A stretch of DNA of 64,000 nucleotides from an uncultured Clostridia bacterium (lineage in GTDB: Bacteria > Bacillota > Clostridia > Christensenellales > Borkfalkiaceae), in assembly GCA_947624965.1 (NCBI GenBank), contig CANQMN010000003.1, positions 89,757 to 153,756 of the forward strand, given 5' to 3'. The notes under the pieces are model-generated. The model made no database searches. It had not been told where the DNA came from and saw only the letters and a list, made by a program, of their open reading frames with translations. Below, piece after piece: positions 25,117 to 33,535 of this stretch. Each line of letters opens with the position of its first letter. The stretch's first letter is position 1. The position numbers and the translations under genes were made by a program.

Positions 25117-26310
25117 ATGAAAATCCTCGTGATCAACGCAGGGAGTTCCTCCCTGAAATACCAACTCATCAATATGGAGACGGAGGAAGTCGTCGCCAAG
25201 GGCACGTGCGAACGCATCGGCATCGACGGCGGCAAACTCACCCATAAGGCGCACGGCGAGACCTTCGTCGTAGAGCAGGAACTTCCCACCCACACGGACG
25301 CCATTTCGCTCGTTCTCAAAGAGCTCGTAGACGAAAAGGCGGGCGTCATTTCCTCGATGGACGAGATCGACGCTGTCGGGCACCGCGTCGTCGCTTCGGG
25401 CGAAGCGTTCAAGAAGACGACGCTCGTGAGCGACGAGGCGATGAAGAAGATGGACGAGATCGCGGAGCTCGCGCCGCTCCACAATCCCGCGGCGATCCTC
25501 GGCGTCAACGCCTGCCGCGCGGTCATGCCCGGCAAGAAGATGGCGCTCGTGTTCGATACCTCCTTCCACGCGACGATGCCCGAATACGCCTATCTCTATG
25601 CCGTCGATTACGACGACTACAAGAAGTATCAGGTGAGAAAGTACGGCGCGCACGGCACCTCGCACAAGTTCGTCTCGCAGGCGGCGGCGGAATACCTCGG
25701 GAAGGACCCCGCGGAGCTCAAAATCATCACCTGCCACCTCGGAAACGGTTCCTCCATCTCCGCGGTGAAGGGCGGCAAGTGCATCGATACGTCCATGGGA
25801 TTCACGCCGCTCGCGGGCGTCCCCATGGGGACGCGCAGCGGGGACATCGACTATGCCGCCGTCGAATTTCTGTGCCGCAAGAAGGGGCTCTCGATGGCGG
25901 AGGGGCTCAACTACCTCAACAAGAAGTGCGGCATGCTGGGCGTCTCGGGCGTCTCTTCGGACTTCCGCGACCTCGCCGCCGCGGCGGACGGGGGAAACAA
26001 GCGGGCGCAGCTCGCGCTCGACATGTTCGCCTATTCGTGCAAGAAGTACGTGGGCGCCTACATGGCGGCGCTCGGCGGGCTGGACGTCATCGTGTTCACC
26101 GCGGGCGTGGGCGAAAACACGCCCTCCGTGCGCGCGGGCGTCGTCTCGGGGCTGGAAGCGTTCGGCGTGAAGCTGGACTATAAGAAAAATCAATATAAAA
26201 ACGACGGCGCCGTCCACGAAATTTCCGCGGACGATTCCGCCGTGAAGATCCTCGTGATCCCCACGAACGAAGAACTCGTCATCGCGCGGGAAACGGCGGC
26301 GCTCCTCTGA
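25117..26310 (+). CDS. ackA: Acetate kinase
   Basis: 397 residues. Converts acetyl phosphate and ADP to acetate and ATP. Signatures: NAGSSSLKYQL at residues 6-16, DTSFHATMPEYAYLYAVDY with the catalytic region around residues 148-165, GTSHKFV, CHLGNGSS, and MGFTPLAGVPMGTRSGDID. The usual GHRVVHGGE reads GHRVVASGEAF here, a local change near the acetate site. Coupled to pta by 7 bases. The pair gives substrate-level ATP in a fermenter. Confidence 0.96.
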   Translation: MKILVINAGSSSLKYQLINMETEEVVAKGTCERIGIDGGKLTHKAHGETFVVEQELPTHTDAISLVLKELVDEKAGVISSMDEIDAVGHRVVASGEAFKKTTLVSDEAMKKMDEIAELAPLHNPAAILGVNACRAVMPGKKMALVFDTSFHATMPEYAYLYAVDYDDYKKYQVRKYGAHGTSHKFVSQAAAEYLGKDPAELKIITCHLGNGSSISAVKGGKCIDTSMGFTPLAGVPMGTRSGDIDYAAVEFLCRKKGLSMAEGLNYLNKKCGMLGVSGVSSDFRDLAAAADGGNKRAQLALDMFAYSCKKYVGAYMAALGGLDVIVFTAGVGENTPSVRAGVVSGLEAFGVKLDYKKNQYKNDGAVHEISADDSAVKILVIPTNEELVIARETAALL

Positions 26311-26347
26311 TTTTTCGCAAAATCTCGCAATTTGCCGTCAAAAAAGA

Positions 26348-26376
26348 TTGACAAACAGGCGCAAACAGTCTATACT
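26348..26376 (+). promoter_or_regulatory. Promoter close to the yceD start codon
   Basis: TTGACA, 17 bases, TATACT (26371-26376). The ATG is at 26387, ten bases later, so the mRNA leader would be at most about four bases. Confidence 0.7.
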
Positions 26377-26386
26377 TTTTAAGTCA

Positions 26387-26803
26387 ATGATTCCAAGAAT
26401 AGATGTTCGGCTGTGCAATGCGCGGAAGGAGTACGTCGGGACGTTGGATTTCGAGTACGAGGGGGACGATTCCCTCATCGATCTGCCGGATACCCGCTTC
26501 TCCTCGCCCGTGAGGGCGCGGCTCCGCTACGAACTCTTCGAGGACGACAGCATCGAGCTGACGGGAACGCTCGTCTTTACCATTGAGGGACCGTGTTCCA
26601 GATGCCTGTCGCCCGTAAAAAAGGAGATCGCGGCGCAGGTGAACGCGACGTTTGTCGCGGGAGAGGACGACGGCGAGGCTTACGGATATCGCGGCGGCGT
26701 TGCGGATCTTTGCGACCTGTTGCGGGATACGGTGCTTCTCGCCCTGCCCATGAAGCTCGTCTGTGAAGGGGATTGCGAACTTCCCGTTTGGGAAAACTTA
26801 TAA
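26387..26803 (+). CDS. YceD/DUF177 family protein
   Basis: 138 residues. The only ATG compatible with the promoter is at 26387, giving MIPRIDVRLC. The family core is visible: GTLVFTIEGPCSRCLSPVKKEI, with its CxxC, and a later LVCEGDC. DUF177 proteins sit next to rpmF in many bacteria and have been linked to 23S rRNA and L32 metabolism. Here rpmF follows 24 bases later. An upstream TTG near 26348 overlaps the -35 box and is excluded. Confidence 0.88.
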   Translation: MIPRIDVRLCNARKEYVGTLDFEYEGDDSLIDLPDTRFSSPVRARLRYELFEDDSIELTGTLVFTIEGPCSRCLSPVKKEIAAQVNATFVAGEDDGEAYGYRGGVADLCDLLRDTVLLALPMKLVCEGDCELPVWENL

Positions 26804-26827
26804 AATACGGAGAAGAGGTGAAAGAAC

Positions 26828-27016
26828 ATGGCAGTACCCAAGACCAAACAGTCCAAGAGCAGAACCAACAAGCGTTTTGCGAATTACAAGGCTACCGCTC
26901 CCACGCTCGTGGAGTGCCCGCATTGCCATGAGCTGAAAGTCGCGCACAGGGTTTGCAAAAACTGCGGCTATTACGACGGGAAGGAAGTCGTCGCTCAAAA
27001 AGAAGAGAAGAAGTAA
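26828..27016 (+). CDS. rpmF: 50S ribosomal protein L32
   Basis: 62 residues. Begins MAVPKTKQSKSRTNKR, the universal L32 start, followed by CPHCHELKVAHRVCKNCGYY with two CxxC pairs for zinc. AGAGGTG precedes the ATG. Transcribed with yceD. Confidence 0.97.
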   Translation: MAVPKTKQSKSRTNKRFANYKATAPTLVECPHCHELKVAHRVCKNCGYYDGKEVVAQKEEKK

Positions 27017-27020
27017 GTTA

Positions 27021-27049
27021 CGAAAGCGGACGGAACACGTCCGCTTTTT
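27021..27049 (+). terminator. Terminator after rpmF
   Basis: AAAGCGGACG, loop GAACA, CGTCCGCTTTTT. Good stem and five T. Confidence 0.9.
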
Positions 27050-27067
27050 GCTATCGGAGGAACGATC

Positions 27068-27712
27068 ATGAACATGACTGCCTTTTACAATCTCTCGTAC
27101 GGGGTATATCTCTGTACGTCGTGGGACGAGGGGCGCCCCGTGGGGTGCGTTGCGAACAGCGCGATGCAGATCACGTCTTCCCCCGCGTCCATCGCGATCA
27201 GCCTCAACCGCGTCAACCATACGCACAAATGCGTGGAGGAGACGGGGTATTTCTCCGTCTGCGTGCTCGGCGAAAAGTGCGATCCGCAGCTTGTGGGCAC
27301 GTTCGGCTTCCGCTCCTCGCGGGATACGGATAAATTCGCCGCCACGCCCTATGCCGTGCGCGGAAAGCTCCCCGTGCCCGACGGGTGCCTCTGCTATTTC
27401 GCATGCAAGGTGATCGGGAAGATCGAGACGGCGACGCACACCGTGTTCTTGGGGGAAGTGTACGAGGCGGAATCTCTGCACGGCGGCACGCCCATGACGT
27501 ACGCCTATTACCACAAAGTCTTGAAGGGCAAGACGAGCGTCAACGCGCCCACCTACGTGGAGAGCGAAAAGCGGAGCGGGGACGGCGCGCGCTACGTCTG
27601 CAAGGTCTGCGGCTACGAGTACGACGGCGACATTCCCTTCGAGGACCTGCCCGAGGACTGGACGTGTCCGCTCTGCGGCGTCGGAAAGGACATGTTTGAA
27701 AAGATAGAGTAG
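27068..27712 (+). CDS. hrb: High-molecular-weight rubredoxin (flavin reductase-like domain + rubredoxin)
   Basis: 214 residues. Residues 1-150 are a flavin reductase-like, FMN-binding domain ([32 protein letters not shown]). The last 50 are a rubredoxin with both knuckles, [12 protein letters not shown] and [13 protein letters not shown]. In Moorella, Hrb passes electrons from NADH to a flavodiiron protein that reduces NO or O2, so it fits an anaerobe coping with oxidative or nitrosative stress. Ribosome binding site CGGAGGAAC. Confidence 0.93.
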   Translation: MNMTAFYNLSYGVYLCTSWDEGRPVGCVANSAMQITSSPASIAISLNRVNHTHKCVEETGYFSVCVLGEKCDPQLVGTFGFRSSRDTDKFAATPYAVRGKLPVPDGCLCYFACKVIGKIETATHTVFLGEVYEAESLHGGTPMTYAYYHKVLKGKTSVNAPTYVESEKRSGDGARYVCKVCGYEYDGDIPFEDLPEDWTCPLCGVGKDMFEKIE

Positions 27713-27730
27713 TTTCGCCCTGCCGCAAAA

Positions 27731-27757
27731 CGCCCGAAAAGTTTCGGGCGTTTTTTT
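27731..27757 (+). terminator. Terminator after hrb
   Basis: CGCCCGAAA, short loop, TTTCGGGCG then seven T. Confidence 0.92.
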
Positions 27758-27768
27758 GTGCGAATTTC

Positions 27769-27818
27769 TTGACATTTCGTCCGCGGGAGCATATAATATA
27801 AATACCCCAATGGGGTAT
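27769..27818 (+). promoter_or_regulatory. csoR-copA promoter with CsoR-type operator
   Basis: TTGACA, 17 bases, TATAAT (27792-27797). The perfect inverted repeat ATACCCC-AAT-GGGGTAT (27802-27818) starts four bases later and covers the transcription start. The run of C then G is typical of CsoR operators, so Cu(I) should relieve repression. Confidence 0.85.
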
Positions 27819-27831
27819 AGGAGGAACGGCA

Positions 27832-28128
27832 ATGTCCGAATGTTGCGAGAAAAGCAGAAAAAAGCCCCGTACTGCGGGAGAAAAGCGGTCTCTTTTGGTG
27901 CGGATCAACCGCATTACGGGGCAGCTCAACGGCGTTAAGAAGATGATCGAGGAAGATCGGTATTGCGAGGACGTGCTCATCCAGCTTTCCGCCGCGGACA
28001 GCGCGCTGCGCAGTCTCGCCGCGATCGTCTTGGAGGACCACCTCAACACCTGCATCGCGGAGAGCATCAAAGACGGCAACGTCGAAGTGGTGGACGAGCT
28101 CATGAAGCTGTTCAGGAGTTTTCGGTGA
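27832..28128 (+). CDS. csoR: Copper-sensing repressor CsoR
   Basis: 98 residues, all-helical. The Cu(I) ligands of the family are present as Cys45, His70 and Cys74 (DRYCEDV, and EDHLNTCI). RINRITGQLNGVKKMIEEDRYC is the signature stretch. The N terminus has an extra CC pair (positions 4-5). Ribosome binding site AGGAGG. It autoregulates the operon and ends in a 4-base GTGA overlap with copA. Confidence 0.93.
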   Translation: MSECCEKSRKKPRTAGEKRSLLVRINRITGQLNGVKKMIEEDRYCEDVLIQLSAADSALRSLAAIVLEDHLNTCIAESIKDGNVEVVDELMKLFRSFR

Positions 28129-30527
28129 GAAAAAAATTTTCCGTCACGGGAATGACGTGCGCGGCGTGCGCCTCGGGCATCGAGCGCACGGTGAAAAAAC
28201 TGGACGGCGTCGTCTCTTGCGCGGTCTCCCTCATGGGGGCGTGCATGGAGGTGGAGTTCGACGCCGAACGGACGGACGAGGGGAAGATCGAAGCGGCGGT
28301 CGTCTCGCTCGGATACGGCATATACGAGTTCGGCAAGGCGCCGCAGAAGGGGGAGCGCGGGCTCACGCTGCCCGTCCGCTTCTTTGTCTCGCTCGCGCTG
28401 CTCCTTCCGCTCATGTATCTTTCGATGGGCGGCATGGCGGGCGCGCCCGTGCCGCACGGCTGGCTCAACCACGGGTTTCAGATCGGGCTCTGCGCGGCGA
28501 TCCTCGCCGTCAACTATCGGTTTTTTACGAGCGGCGTCCGCGCGGCGTGCAAGCTCGTCCCCAATATGGATACCCTCGTCTCGCTCGGGTCCTTCGTTTC
28601 CTTTGCGTACAGCCTCGTCGCGGTCTGTCTCGATCCTTCGCGGCACGAACTGTACTTTGAATCGGCGGGCATGATCCTGACGCTCGTCTGTCTCGGGAAG
28701 TGGATGGAGGACCGCAGCAAGAAGCGCACGGGGCGGGAGGTGGAGAAGCTCCTCTCCCTCGCCCCCGAGACGGTCTGCGTGGAGCGGGAGGGGAAGGAAG
28801 TGCGCGTTCCGCTCGCCGATGTGGCGGTTGGCGAATGCGTGATCGTGCGGCAGGGCGAGAGCATCGCCGTGGACGGCACCGTGGAGGAGGGGCACGGCTT
28901 TGCCGACCAATCCGCGCTCACGGGGGAGAGCCTTCCCGTCGAGCTCGCGGCGGGGGACAGGGCGATGAGCGCGTCCCTTCTCAAAAGCGGCTATCTCAAA
29001 CTCCGCGCCGAGCGGGTGGGGGAAGAGACCCTGCTCGCGGGCATCGTCCGCATGGTGCGGGAGGCGGGCGCGAGCAAGGCGCCCATCCAGAAGCTCGCGG
29101 ATAAAGTCGCGGCGATCTTTGTGCCGCTCGTGCTCGGGCTCGCCCTCGTCGCGTTCGTCGTCTGGATCGCAATCTCGCGGGACGTCGGCACGGCGTTCAA
29201 CTACGGCGTGTCCGTGCTCGTCATCTCCTGTCCCTGCGCGCTGGGGCTCGCGACGCCCGTCGCGGTGATGGCGGCGACGGGGCGCGGCGCGTCGCTCGGG
29301 ATCCTCTATAAAAACGCGGAGGCGTTGCAGAAAGCGGCTTCCGTGCGCGAGGTGCTCCTCGACAAGACGGCGACGCTCACCGAGGGGAAGCCGAAAGTCG
29401 TGCTCTTCGAGGGGGGCGAGGCGGAAAAGCGCATCGCCGCCGCGCTCGAAAGCAAGCTCAACCATCCGCTGGCGCAGTCCGTCGTCGAATTTTGCGGCGC
29501 GGGCGACAGGGCGGAACATGTGGAATACGTCGTGGGACGGGGTGCGGTCGGCGAAGTGCAGGGGAAGCGGTATTTCCTCGGCAATGCGCGCATGATGGAG
29601 GAAAACGGCGTCCTCTCGGAGGAGATGCGCGCCCGCTATGTTGCTCTCTCCGAAGAGGGCAAGACGACGCTCTTCCTCTCGGACGGGGCGCGCATCCTCG
29701 CGCTGTTCGCCCTCGCGGATACGCTCAAAGAGGGGAGCCGCGAGGCGGTGGAACAGCTCGTCGGCGGCGGGCGGAGACCCGTCATGCTCACGGGGGACAG
29801 CCGCGCCGTCGCCCGCTCCATCGCGCGGGAGGCGGGCTTCCCCGCGGGGGAAGACGTCCTGCGCGCGGAGCTCCTTCCCGAGGAGAAGCTCGGCTATGTG
29901 AAGGAGGCGCGCGAGAGGGAAGACGCGCGCAAGAAGCAATACGTTGCGATGGTGGGCGACGGGATCAACGACGCGCCCGCGCTCAAAGAGGCGGACGTCG
30001 GCATTGCGATGGGGAACGGGACGGACGTTGCCATCGAGAGCGCGGATATCGTGCTCGTGCGCGGAGATCTGCGCGCGTTGCCCCGCGCGTTCGCCCTCTC
30101 CGAGCGCGCGATGCGCATCATCAAACAAAATCTCTTCTGGGCGTTCTTCTATAACTGCATCGGGATCCCGCTCGCGGCGGGGGTATTGGCGCCCGTCGGC
30201 GTTTCGCTCAATCCGATGATCGGGGCGGCGGCGATGAGCCTGTCGTCGCTCTGCGTGGTGGGGAACGCCCTTCGGCTCACATTCTTCGACAGAAAGAAAA
30301 AGGAGGTCTATATGAAAAAAGTACTATCGGTAGAAGGAATGATGTGCGCGCACTGCGTAAAGCACGTGAGCGACGCGCTCTCCGCCGTCCCCGGCGTGAG
30401 CAAAGCGGACGTAAGCCTGCGCTTCAAGAAGGGGCGCGCCGTCGTGGAGCTCTCGCAGGACGTGGACGACGAGACGCTGATCGCCGCCGTGCGGGAAGCG
30501 GGCTACCAAGCGACCGTGAAAAAGTGA
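28125..30527 (+). CDS. copA: Copper-exporting P-type ATPase with fused C-terminal HMA domain
   Basis: 800 residues from GTG 28125, which overlaps the csoR stop. Order: N-terminal HMA (GMTCAACASG, Cys12/15), transmembrane segments from about residue 85, TGES, CPC in the membrane (Cys369 and Cys371), phosphorylation site, NHPLA nucleotide motif, VGDGINDAPALKEADVG and the Cu(I)-type MSLSSLCVVGNALRL. After that a second HMA (residues 730-800, MMCAHC) is fused in frame. The phosphorylation motif reads DKTAT at Asp413, not the near-universal DKTGT. Exports Cu(I) from the cytoplasm. The unusual motif and the fusion are discussed as findings. Confidence 0.93.
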   Translation: MRKKFSVTGMTCAACASGIERTVKKLDGVVSCAVSLMGACMEVEFDAERTDEGKIEAAVVSLGYGIYEFGKAPQKGERGLTLPVRFFVSLALLLPLMYLSMGGMAGAPVPHGWLNHGFQIGLCAAILAVNYRFFTSGVRAACKLVPNMDTLVSLGSFVSFAYSLVAVCLDPSRHELYFESAGMILTLVCLGKWMEDRSKKRTGREVEKLLSLAPETVCVEREGKEVRVPLADVAVGECVIVRQGESIAVDGTVEEGHGFADQSALTGESLPVELAAGDRAMSASLLKSGYLKLRAERVGEETLLAGIVRMVREAGASKAPIQKLADKVAAIFVPLVLGLALVAFVVWIAISRDVGTAFNYGVSVLVISCPCALGLATPVAVMAATGRGASLGILYKNAEALQKAASVREVLLDKTATLTEGKPKVVLFEGGEAEKRIAAALESKLNHPLAQSVVEFCGAGDRAEHVEYVVGRGAVGEVQGKRYFLGNARMMEENGVLSEEMRARYVALSEEGKTTLFLSDGARILALFALADTLKEGSREAVEQLVGGGRRPVMLTGDSRAVARSIAREAGFPAGEDVLRAELLPEEKLGYVKEAREREDARKKQYVAMVGDGINDAPALKEADVGIAMGNGTDVAIESADIVLVRGDLRALPRAFALSERAMRIIKQNLFWAFFYNCIGIPLAAGVLAPVGVSLNPMIGAAAMSLSSLCVVGNALRLTFFDRKKKEVYMKKVLSVEGMMCAHCVKHVSDALSAVPGVSKADVSLRFKKGRAVVELSQDVDDETLIAAVREAGYQATVKK
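30312..30527 (+). CDS. Possible separate CopZ-like copper chaperone from an internal start
   Basis: Within copA, an AAAGGAGG sequence ends 5 bases before an in-frame ATG at 30312. It would give a 71-residue HMA protein (starting MKKVLSVEGMMCAHC) like CopZ. No stop codon separates it from the pump. The layout looks like two former genes joined, or one gene giving two products. Confidence 0.45.
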   Translation: MKKVLSVEGMMCAHCVKHVSDALSAVPGVSKADVSLRFKKGRAVVELSQDVDDETLIAAVREAGYQATVKK

Positions 30528-30546
30528 TTGCTACGGGAAAATCGAC

Positions 30547-30573
30547 AAGATCCGCCGCGTTGCGACGGATCTT
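30547..30573 (+). terminator. Hairpin after copA
   Basis: AAGATCCG-CCGCGTTGCGA-CGGATCTT, followed by TCGCATA rather than a T run, so termination is probably weak. Confidence 0.5.
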
Positions 30574-30637
30574 TCGCATATGCGCGGGTGAACATATTTT
30601 ATACTGTCATTGAAAAAACGACGGGAGGTAACTTTCA

Positions 30638-30976
30638 ATGGCGGAACCGCTTCTTTTGGACAGGAGAACGCAGGGAATGGTGGAGGACTACGTGCCCGAG
30701 GGGGAGATCCTCTCCTCGCTCGTGCGCTTTTTTTCGGTATTCGCGGACGGCACGCGGCTGAAAATTTTGTCTGCGCTCGCCATTTCGGAGATGTGCGTAA
30801 CGGATATTTCGCGCGTTCTCGGCATCAACCAGACGACCGTCTCCCACCAGCTCCGTTTTTTGAAGGACGCGGGTCTGGCGGAGACGGATCGGCACGGGAA
30901 GATCATTTTCTATTCCCTGCGCAACGACGTGGTGAACGACGTCCTCTTGAAGGGCGTGGAATTTTTAGGCGCATGA
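30638..30976 (+). CDS. ArsR/SmtB-family regulator
   Basis: 112 residues, a winged helix: RFFSVFADGTRLKILSALAI, then ISRVLGINQTTVSHQLRFLKDAGL and a wing, ETDRHGKIIFYSL. The usual metal motif ELCVCDL reads EMCVTDI, with one cysteine missing, so metal sensing is doubtful or uses other residues. AGGTAAC lies upstream. It follows the copper operon, but no binding site was recognised. Confidence 0.88.
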   Translation: MAEPLLLDRRTQGMVEDYVPEGEILSSLVRFFSVFADGTRLKILSALAISEMCVTDISRVLGINQTTVSHQLRFLKDAGLAETDRHGKIIFYSLRNDVVNDVLLKGVEFLGA

Positions 30977-31012
30977 AACAAGCGGCGGTCCTCTGCGGAC
31001 CGCCGCTTGTTT
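30976..31012 (+). terminator. Terminator after the ArsR gene
   Basis: AAACAAGCGGCGGTCC, loop TCTGC, GGACCGCCGCTTGTTT. Sixteen-pair arms with A and T flanks; can act on both strands. Confidence 0.9.
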
Positions 31013-31039
31013 ATTTGCCCGCCCTTTGTTACTCTTCTT

Positions 31040-31660
31040 TTCCAACCCCCACCCTACCCTCCCCCTTGGGAAGGGGGAGGTGTTTATATTCTCTCCGTGC
31101 CATCTTTCTCTCTCCCTCTTGCTTCGGCTCTTTTGTTACCCTCCCCCTCGCGTTGCGAGGGGGAGGGGTAGGGGAGGGGGAGTGAGATTTTCCCCTCGCT
31201 TTGTTCTTCTTGTTCCCCCTCGCAAGGCGAGGGGGGGAAACAGTTTCTCCAACCCCCACCCTACCCTCCCCCTTTCCAAGGGGGAGGTGGCTATATTCTC
31301 TCTTTCCCTCCCGTGGGCTCTCCCGCCTTCCCTCGCTTGTCCTTCTTATTACCCTCCCTTCGCTTGTCTCATTTGTTACCCTCCCCCTCGCCTTGCGAGG
31401 GGGAGCGGCGCGTTCTGCTCAACAGTCCGGTGGACTGTGCCCCGCGCGCACTATTGTTTACTAAGCGCGGCACGAAGTAGCGCGCCGCGACGGGAGCGCA
31501 GGCAAGCGCGCCCCGCGCGCACTATTGCCTACCAAGCGCGGCACGAGGCGCATCGCGCCGAAGTACGGTGGGTGCGGCGGTTCCTGCCGCCGCACCCGAG
31601 GGGTAGGGGAGGGGTAGGGGAGGGGTAGGGGAGGGGGAGCGGCGGACGATCGTTCTCCTT
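31040..31660. repeat. Large repeat cluster with both palindrome types and the ACAGTCC element
   Basis: Contains CCCTCCCCCTTGGGAAGGGGGAGG (31057), CCCCCTCGCGTTGCGAGGGGG (31143), CCCCCTCGCAAGGCGAGGGGG (31215), CCCTCCCCCTTTCCAAGGGGGAGG (31265) and CCCCCTCGCCTTGCGAGGGGG (31384). Then the ACAGTCC-GGT-GGACTGT hairpin (31422-31438), two GCGCGCACTATTG...AAGCGCGGCACGA units, and a GCGGCGGTTCCTGCCGCCGC palindrome follow. It ends with AGGGGTAGGGG repeated three times (31600-31640). No gene between 30976 and 31724. Confidence 0.85.
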
Positions 31661-31688
31661 TCGTTCCAAAAGAAATTTCGCCAAATTC

Positions 31689-31717
31689 TTGAAAAACCGT
31701 GCGATATCGTGTATAAT
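31689..31717 (+). promoter_or_regulatory. Promoter predicting leaderless uvrC mRNA
   Basis: TTGAAA, 17 bases, TATAAT (31712-31717), six bases (GGTACT), ATG at 31724. A start codon further upstream would lie inside the -10 box. Confidence 0.75.
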
Positions 31718-31723
31718 GGTACT

Positions 31724-33535
31724 ATGGCGGAAAACGTACTGCGCGAAAAACTCAAATTGCTTCCCGCAACGCCCGGAGTCTACGTCATGTTGGACGCGGA
31801 GGGGACGGTCATTTACGTCGGGAAAGCGCGCGTTCTCAAAAACCGCGTGCGGCAGTACTTCCATTCCTCCGAAAAGCCGAGCAAGGTCCGCGCGATGGTG
31901 GACAGCATTGCCGATTTTTACTATATCGTCGCGCCATCCGAAGTAGACGCGCTCGCGCTCGAAAACAATCTCATCAAAAAATACAAGCCGAAATACAACA
32001 TTCTCCTCAAAGACGATAAGACGTATCCCTACATCAAGGTGCACACCAAGGAGGAGTTTCCCCGCATCTCCGTTACCCGCCGCGTGAAGAAGGACGGCAA
32101 ATATTTCGGTCCGTTCATGGGGGGCGTCAACTGCAAGGACGTCGTGGACGTCTGCGCGAAGGTGTACCATGTGCGGACGTGCTCTACGGCGATCGGAGAG
32201 AAGCCGAAAAAGCCCTGTCTCAACTATCATCTCAACCGCTGTCTTGCCCCGTGCGCGCATCTGTGCACGCGGGAGGAATACGCCGAGCGGGTGGAGCGCG
32301 TGCTCTCCTTCCTCTCGGGGAACTATGAGGAAGCGGAGACGTATTTGCGGGAGCGCATGGAAAAGTTCGCCGCCGAAGAGCAGTTCGAGCTCGCGCTCGA
32401 TTGCCGCGACAAAATTGCCATGCTGAAAAAGCTGGGACAGCGGAGGATCACCGCCATGCCGCGGGACGTGGACGCGGACGTGTGGGCGTACGAGTCCAAC
32501 GGGCTGTATGCGTGTGTGAGCGTGCTCGTAACGCGCGGCGGCATGATGCAGGGCAGCCGCAGTTTCGCGCTCGAAGAGGGGGCGGGCGAGCGCGCCGAGG
32601 CGGTGTTGAGTTTTCTCACGCAGTATTATTCGGCGCACGAGCTCCCGCACGAGCTCATTCTCGAAGAGGAAGCGGACGACGAGCTCTTCCGCGCGTTCGC
32701 GGCGAAGCGGACGGGGCGGACGGTCGAGCTCACCCGTCCCAAACTGGGCGTCAAGCGGGAATTGCTCGATATGGCGAAGCGGAACGCGCGGGAATATCTC
32801 GAAAAGTCCGTCTCCGCGATCGAGCACAAAAACGACATGACAAAGCGCGCCTGCGAGCGGCTGAAAATGCTGTTGGAGCTGTCCCGCTATCCCAAGCGCA
32901 TGGAGTGCTACGATATTTCGGATATCTCCGGCGTGGACAAGGTGGCGAGCATGGTCGTGTTCACGGACGGCGAGGCGGATAAGTACGAATACCGCCGTTT
33001 CCGCATCAAGACGGTGGAGGGCGCGGACGACTTCGCGAGCCTCGCCGAAACGCTCCGCCGCAGGCTCTCCAAGTTGGGAACGAACGAGGAGGAGAGGTTC
33101 CCCAAGCCCGACCTTGTCGTGATCGACGGCGGCAAAGGGCAACTTTCCGCCGTGAAGAAAATTTTCGACGAACTCGGCGTGCAGGGGATCGACCTCATCG
33201 CGCTCGCCAAGCGGGAGGAGGAAGTTTTTACCCTTCGGCAGAGCGAGAGCGTGCGCATCGATAAGCGGGACTTCGCGCTGAAAACGCTCATCCGCATTCG
33301 CGACGAAGCGCACCGCTTTGCGATCACCTATTTCAGAAACGTGCACTCCAAGCGCAATCTCGCCTCCGCGCTCGAAGAGATCGAGGGCGTGGGAAAGCGC
33401 AAACGGCAGGCGCTCATGCAAAAGTTCGGCACGATCGACGCCATCATGAAGGCGGACGAGGCGGAACTCATGCAGGCGGAGGGCGTGGGGAAGGAACTCG
33501 CCGCGCGCATCCGCAACTATTTCGATACACTATGA
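31724..33535 (+). CDS. uvrC: UvrABC excinuclease subunit C
   Basis: 603 residues. GIY-YIG nuclease domain at the N terminus (PGVYVMLDAEGTVIYVGKA), the YNILLKDDKTYPYI segment, a UVR motif near residue 205, the RNase H-like 5' nuclease around residue 390-530 (CYDISDISGVDKVASMVVF, then DGGKGQLSA), and tandem helix-hairpin-helix motifs at the end (IEGVGKRKRQALMQKFG). UvrC cuts on both sides of a DNA lesion. It heads a group continuing with HAD, hprK, U32 and mutS2; the stop overlaps the next ATG. No Shine-Dalgarno; predicted leaderless. Confidence 0.95.
   Translation: MAENVLREKLKLLPATPGVYVMLDAEGTVIYVGKARVLKNRVRQYFHSSEKPSKVRAMVDSIADFYYIVAPSEVDALALENNLIKKYKPKYNILLKDDKTYPYIKVHTKEEFPRISVTRRVKKDGKYFGPFMGGVNCKDVVDVCAKVYHVRTCSTAIGEKPKKPCLNYHLNRCLAPCAHLCTREEYAERVERVLSFLSGNYEEAETYLRERMEKFAAEEQFELALDCRDKIAMLKKLGQRRITAMPRDVDADVWAYESNGLYACVSVLVTRGGMMQGSRSFALEEGAGERAEAVLSFLTQYYSAHELPHELILEEEADDELFRAFAAKRTGRTVELTRPKLGVKRELLDMAKRNAREYLEKSVSAIEHKNDMTKRACERLKMLLELSRYPKRMECYDISDISGVDKVASMVVFTDGEADKYEYRRFRIKTVEGADDFASLAETLRRRLSKLGTNEEERFPKPDLVVIDGGKGQLSAVKKIFDELGVQGIDLIALAKREEEVFTLRQSESVRIDKRDFALKTLIRIRDEAHRFAITYFRNVHSKRNLASALEEIEGVGKRKRQALMQKFGTIDAIMKADEAELMQAEGVGKELAARIRNYFDTL

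Noticed and set aside
31040..31640. Several short open frames through the palindrome clusters here and at 10.9, 22.5 and 63.8 kb
   Set aside because: They translate repeat DNA (PSPSRCEG or ALRGGG-like peptides), occur in any frame, and lack ribosome binding sites. They are repeat shadows.
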